Assembly (NCBI GenBank): GCA_035487155.1
Contig: DATHMK010000050.1
Span: 62,001 to 126,000, forward strand
DNA: 64,000 nt
Reading direction: 5' to 3'
Source of the DNA: DAIDKA01 sp035487155
GTDB taxonomy: Bacteria; Pseudomonadota; Gammaproteobacteria; Steroidobacterales; Steroidobacteraceae
Positions 62,322-64,000 of this stretch are shown here, piece after piece. A program made the translations under genes and the position numbers. Within the stretch, counting starts at the first letter, position 1; every line of letters starts with the position of its first letter. The notes beneath the pieces are model-generated. The model saw only the letters and a list, made by a program, of their open reading frames with translations. It was not told where the DNA came from and did no database searches.

Positions 62322-64000
62322 GTGCAAGCACCGATCCGCATATTCATCTCGTCCCCGAGCGACGTCTACGCGGTACGCGAGATCGCCGCTCTGACGATCG
62401 AGCGGCTGGCGCAGGACTACGCGCGCTTCTACCACATCGAACCGTATCTGTGGGAATACGAGGCGATGATCGCCTCGGGCCATTTTCAGGACTCCATCGA
62501 ACCGCCCAGCGCCTTCGACATCGTGGTGCTGATTCTATGGTCCAGGCTCGGTACCACACTGCCGCTCAGTACCCAGGTGCGCGAATACCGCGGCATCGAC
62601 GGCCGCAGCTCGGTGACCGGCACGGAATGGGAGTTCGAGGATGCGCTGCGCAGCGCCCAGGCGAGCGGCAAACCGGATCTGCTGGTGTATCGAAGCATGC
62701 AGCAGGCCGCACTGGACATCCGCGACCCGCGACGTCGCGAGGAACAGTTGCAGCAGCTCGCGGCGCTGGAGAAGTTCTGGGCCCGCCATTTTGCCGATCA
62801 AGGCAGGTTCCTCGGCGCCTACTTCGCCTTCAGCAGCGATGCGCAGTTTGCCTCGAACCTGGAGCTGCACCTGCGAAAGCTCATCGACAAGCGCATCGCG
62901 GCGCAGGGCCCCGCGCAGCGCGATGGGGCATCCAAGGTCTGGGCCCAGGCACCTTTTCGCGGCCTGGAAGCCTATGAGTTCGAGCACGCACCCATCTATT
63001 TCGGCCAGGATGAGGCGCTCACCAAGGCCATGCTGCAGCTGGCGGCCGGCGCCGAAAGCGGCGCACCGTTTCTGCTGCTGCTGGGCGCCAGCGGCTCCGG
63101 AAAATCCTCGCTGGCCAGGGCCGGCATCCTGCCCAAATTGTTCGTGCCCCGGCGCTTCCCCGGTACTGCGTTCCTGCGCCGCGTGGTGTTCCGGCCCAGT
63201 GACGCACGCGAGGGCGAGGACCTGTTCGACGCCCTGGCGCGGCGTCTGACCACCCAGTTGAGCGAGCATGAGGGGCTTGGCGAACTGGTCGGGCCCGGGC
63301 AGACTCCGGCGGGTCTGGCGGCGCATCTGCGCGCCGCGACCGCGGAGCCTGCCTATCCCATCGGCGCCGCGCTCGGCCAGCTCACGCTTCAGGCGCGCCA
63401 GGCCGGTCGCATGCTGGAGTACGAGACCGCACGCCTGGTGCTGCTCATCGACCAGCTCGAGGAGCTCTTCACCAACGAGCGTTTCAGCACCGCCGAGCGT
63501 CGTGGGTTCGTCTCGCTGCTGCAGGGTCTGCTGCGTTCCGGATTGGTGTGGATCGTGGCCACCATGCGCAAGGACTACTGGCACCGCGCCGATGAGACGC
63601 CCGAGCTGGTGCAGATGTCCGAAGGCAACGGGCGGCTGGAACTGTTGCCGCCCTCGCCCGCGCAACTGAGCCAGATGATCCGCCGACCCGCCGAAGCCGC
63701 CGGCCTTCGCTTCGAAGTGCATCCCACCACCAGCGTGGCACTGAATGATGTGATCGCCGAGGAGGTGGCGCACGAGCCCGGCGCACTGCCGCTGCTGTCC
63801 TACCTCATGGATCAGCTCTATCGAGCGGATGTCCTGGAAGGCGCCGGCCGGACGCTCACCTTTGCCACCTATGAACGGCTGGGCAGGCTGGCCGGCGCCA
63901 TCGCCACCAAGGCCGAAGCCGTTCTGAACAGCTGCGCGCCGGAGGATCGCGACGCGTTGGGCTCGGTGCTGTTCCTGCTGGTGCAGGCGGGCAGCTCGCA
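62322..64000 (+). CDS. DUF4062-STAND NTPase, 5' part (truncated by window end)
   Basis: The frame is open for 559 codons to the end of the window. N-terminal about 1-85 match DUF4062 (IRIFISSPSDVYAVREIAALTIERL, then DIVVLILWSRLGTTLP and GTEWEFEDAL). A STAND-type NTPase follows, nSTAND1-like: Walker A GASGSGKS (255-262), Walker B LLIDQLEEL (374-382, Asp377), WIVATMRKDYW and EPGALPLLSYLMDQLY (GxP-type). The C-terminal sensor repeats (usually WD40 or TPR) lie beyond the window. GTG 62322 is chosen as DUF4062 starts directly after it; the ribosome site is weak. Such proteins act in signalling or defence. Confidence 0.85.
   Translation, partial: MQAPIRIFISSPSDVYAVREIAALTIERLAQDYARFYHIEPYLWEYEAMIASGHFQDSIEPPSAFDIVVLILWSRLGTTLPLSTQVREYRGIDGRSSVTGTEWEFEDALRSAQASGKPDLLVYRSMQQAALDIRDPRRREEQLQQLAALEKFWARHFADQGRFLGAYFAFSSDAQFASNLELHLRKLIDKRIAAQGPAQRDGASKVWAQAPFRGLEAYEFEHAPIYFGQDEALTKAMLQLAAGAESGAPFLLLLGASGSGKSSLARAGILPKLFVPRRFPGTAFLRRVVFRPSDAREGEDLFDALARRLTTQLSEHEGLGELVGPGQTPAGLAAHLRAATAEPAYPIGAALGQLTLQARQAGRMLEYETARLVLLIDQLEELFTNERFSTAERRGFVSLLQGLLRSGLVWIVATMRKDYWHRADETPELVQMSEGNGRLELLPPSPAQLSQMIRRPAEAAGLRFEVHPTTSVALNDVIAEEVAHEPGALPLLSYLMDQLYRADVLEGAGRTLTFATYERLGRLAGAIATKAEAVLNSCAPEDRDALGSVLFLLVQAGSS

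Noticed and set aside
1..64000. tRNA, rRNA, IS element, phage, CRISPR or integron signals
   Set aside because: No transposase, integrase, repeat-spacer array or RNA-gene pattern was visible on either strand.

Overview
The window is GC-rich, gene-dense DNA with many stop/start overlaps and no gap above 300 bp. The gene families point to a free-living Gram-negative proteobacterium, probably a gammaproteobacterium: RND/NodT export, outer-membrane barrel, c-type cytochromes, an S9 peptidase, CadC-like regulators and many c-di-GMP proteins. This is inferred from gene content, because no rRNA, tRNA or other marker is present. I saw no tRNA, rRNA, IS element, phage gene, CRISPR array or plasmid origin.

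Bases 1-26000 are largely about energy and carbon. After the 3' end of a TPR protein comes a minus-strand operon (mannose-6-phosphate isomerase, PMM-like HAD phosphatase, acetate-kinase-family protein), divergent from a phosphoketolase. Together they could run a phosphoketolase shunt ending in ATP and acetate. A slipin precedes a complete nine-gene N-type (candidate Na+-translocating) ATP synthase operon in the order atpD-C-Q-R-B-E-F-A-G, at 8719-15224. It is followed by a small conserved protein, two zinc-free MDR oxidoreductases, a triple-BON protein, a REC-PAS-GGDEF-EAL protein, two histidine kinases, a plasma-membrane-type H+ P-ATPase and a PPK2 polyphosphate kinase.

Bases 26000-35400 hold transport and detoxification: a MOT1-like molybdate transporter, a compact arsenic operon (arsR-arsN2-like-aqpS-arsC, with an apparently leaderless arsR), and an RND-MFP-NodT efflux operon.

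Bases 35331-50782 are the most unusual part. Eleven minus-strand genes overlap or lie within 23 bp of each other. They are a radical SAM/B12-type enzyme, methyltransferase, predicted outer-membrane barrel, PAS histidine kinase, response regulator with a broken HD domain, membrane GT2 glycosyltransferase, secreted right-handed beta-helix protein, PAS membrane protein, GGDEF(degenerate)-EAL protein, NodB-like deacetylase and GNAT protein. A REC-degenerate-EAL regulator lies just upstream. The parts list resembles synthase-dependent exopolysaccharide machines (alginate, Pel, PNAG) but matches no operon I know, so I propose it as a candidate undescribed c-di-GMP-linked glycan system.

Bases 50900-64000 hold a periplasmic operon (diheme peroxidase, monoheme c-type protein, small secreted protein, metallophosphoesterase, Pro-rich membrane protein), an S9 dipeptidyl-peptidase convergent with a CadC/TolB-like regulator, a WYL regulator, a GST, a dienelactone-hydrolase-like protein, and the 5' part of a DUF4062-STAND NTPase cut by the window end.
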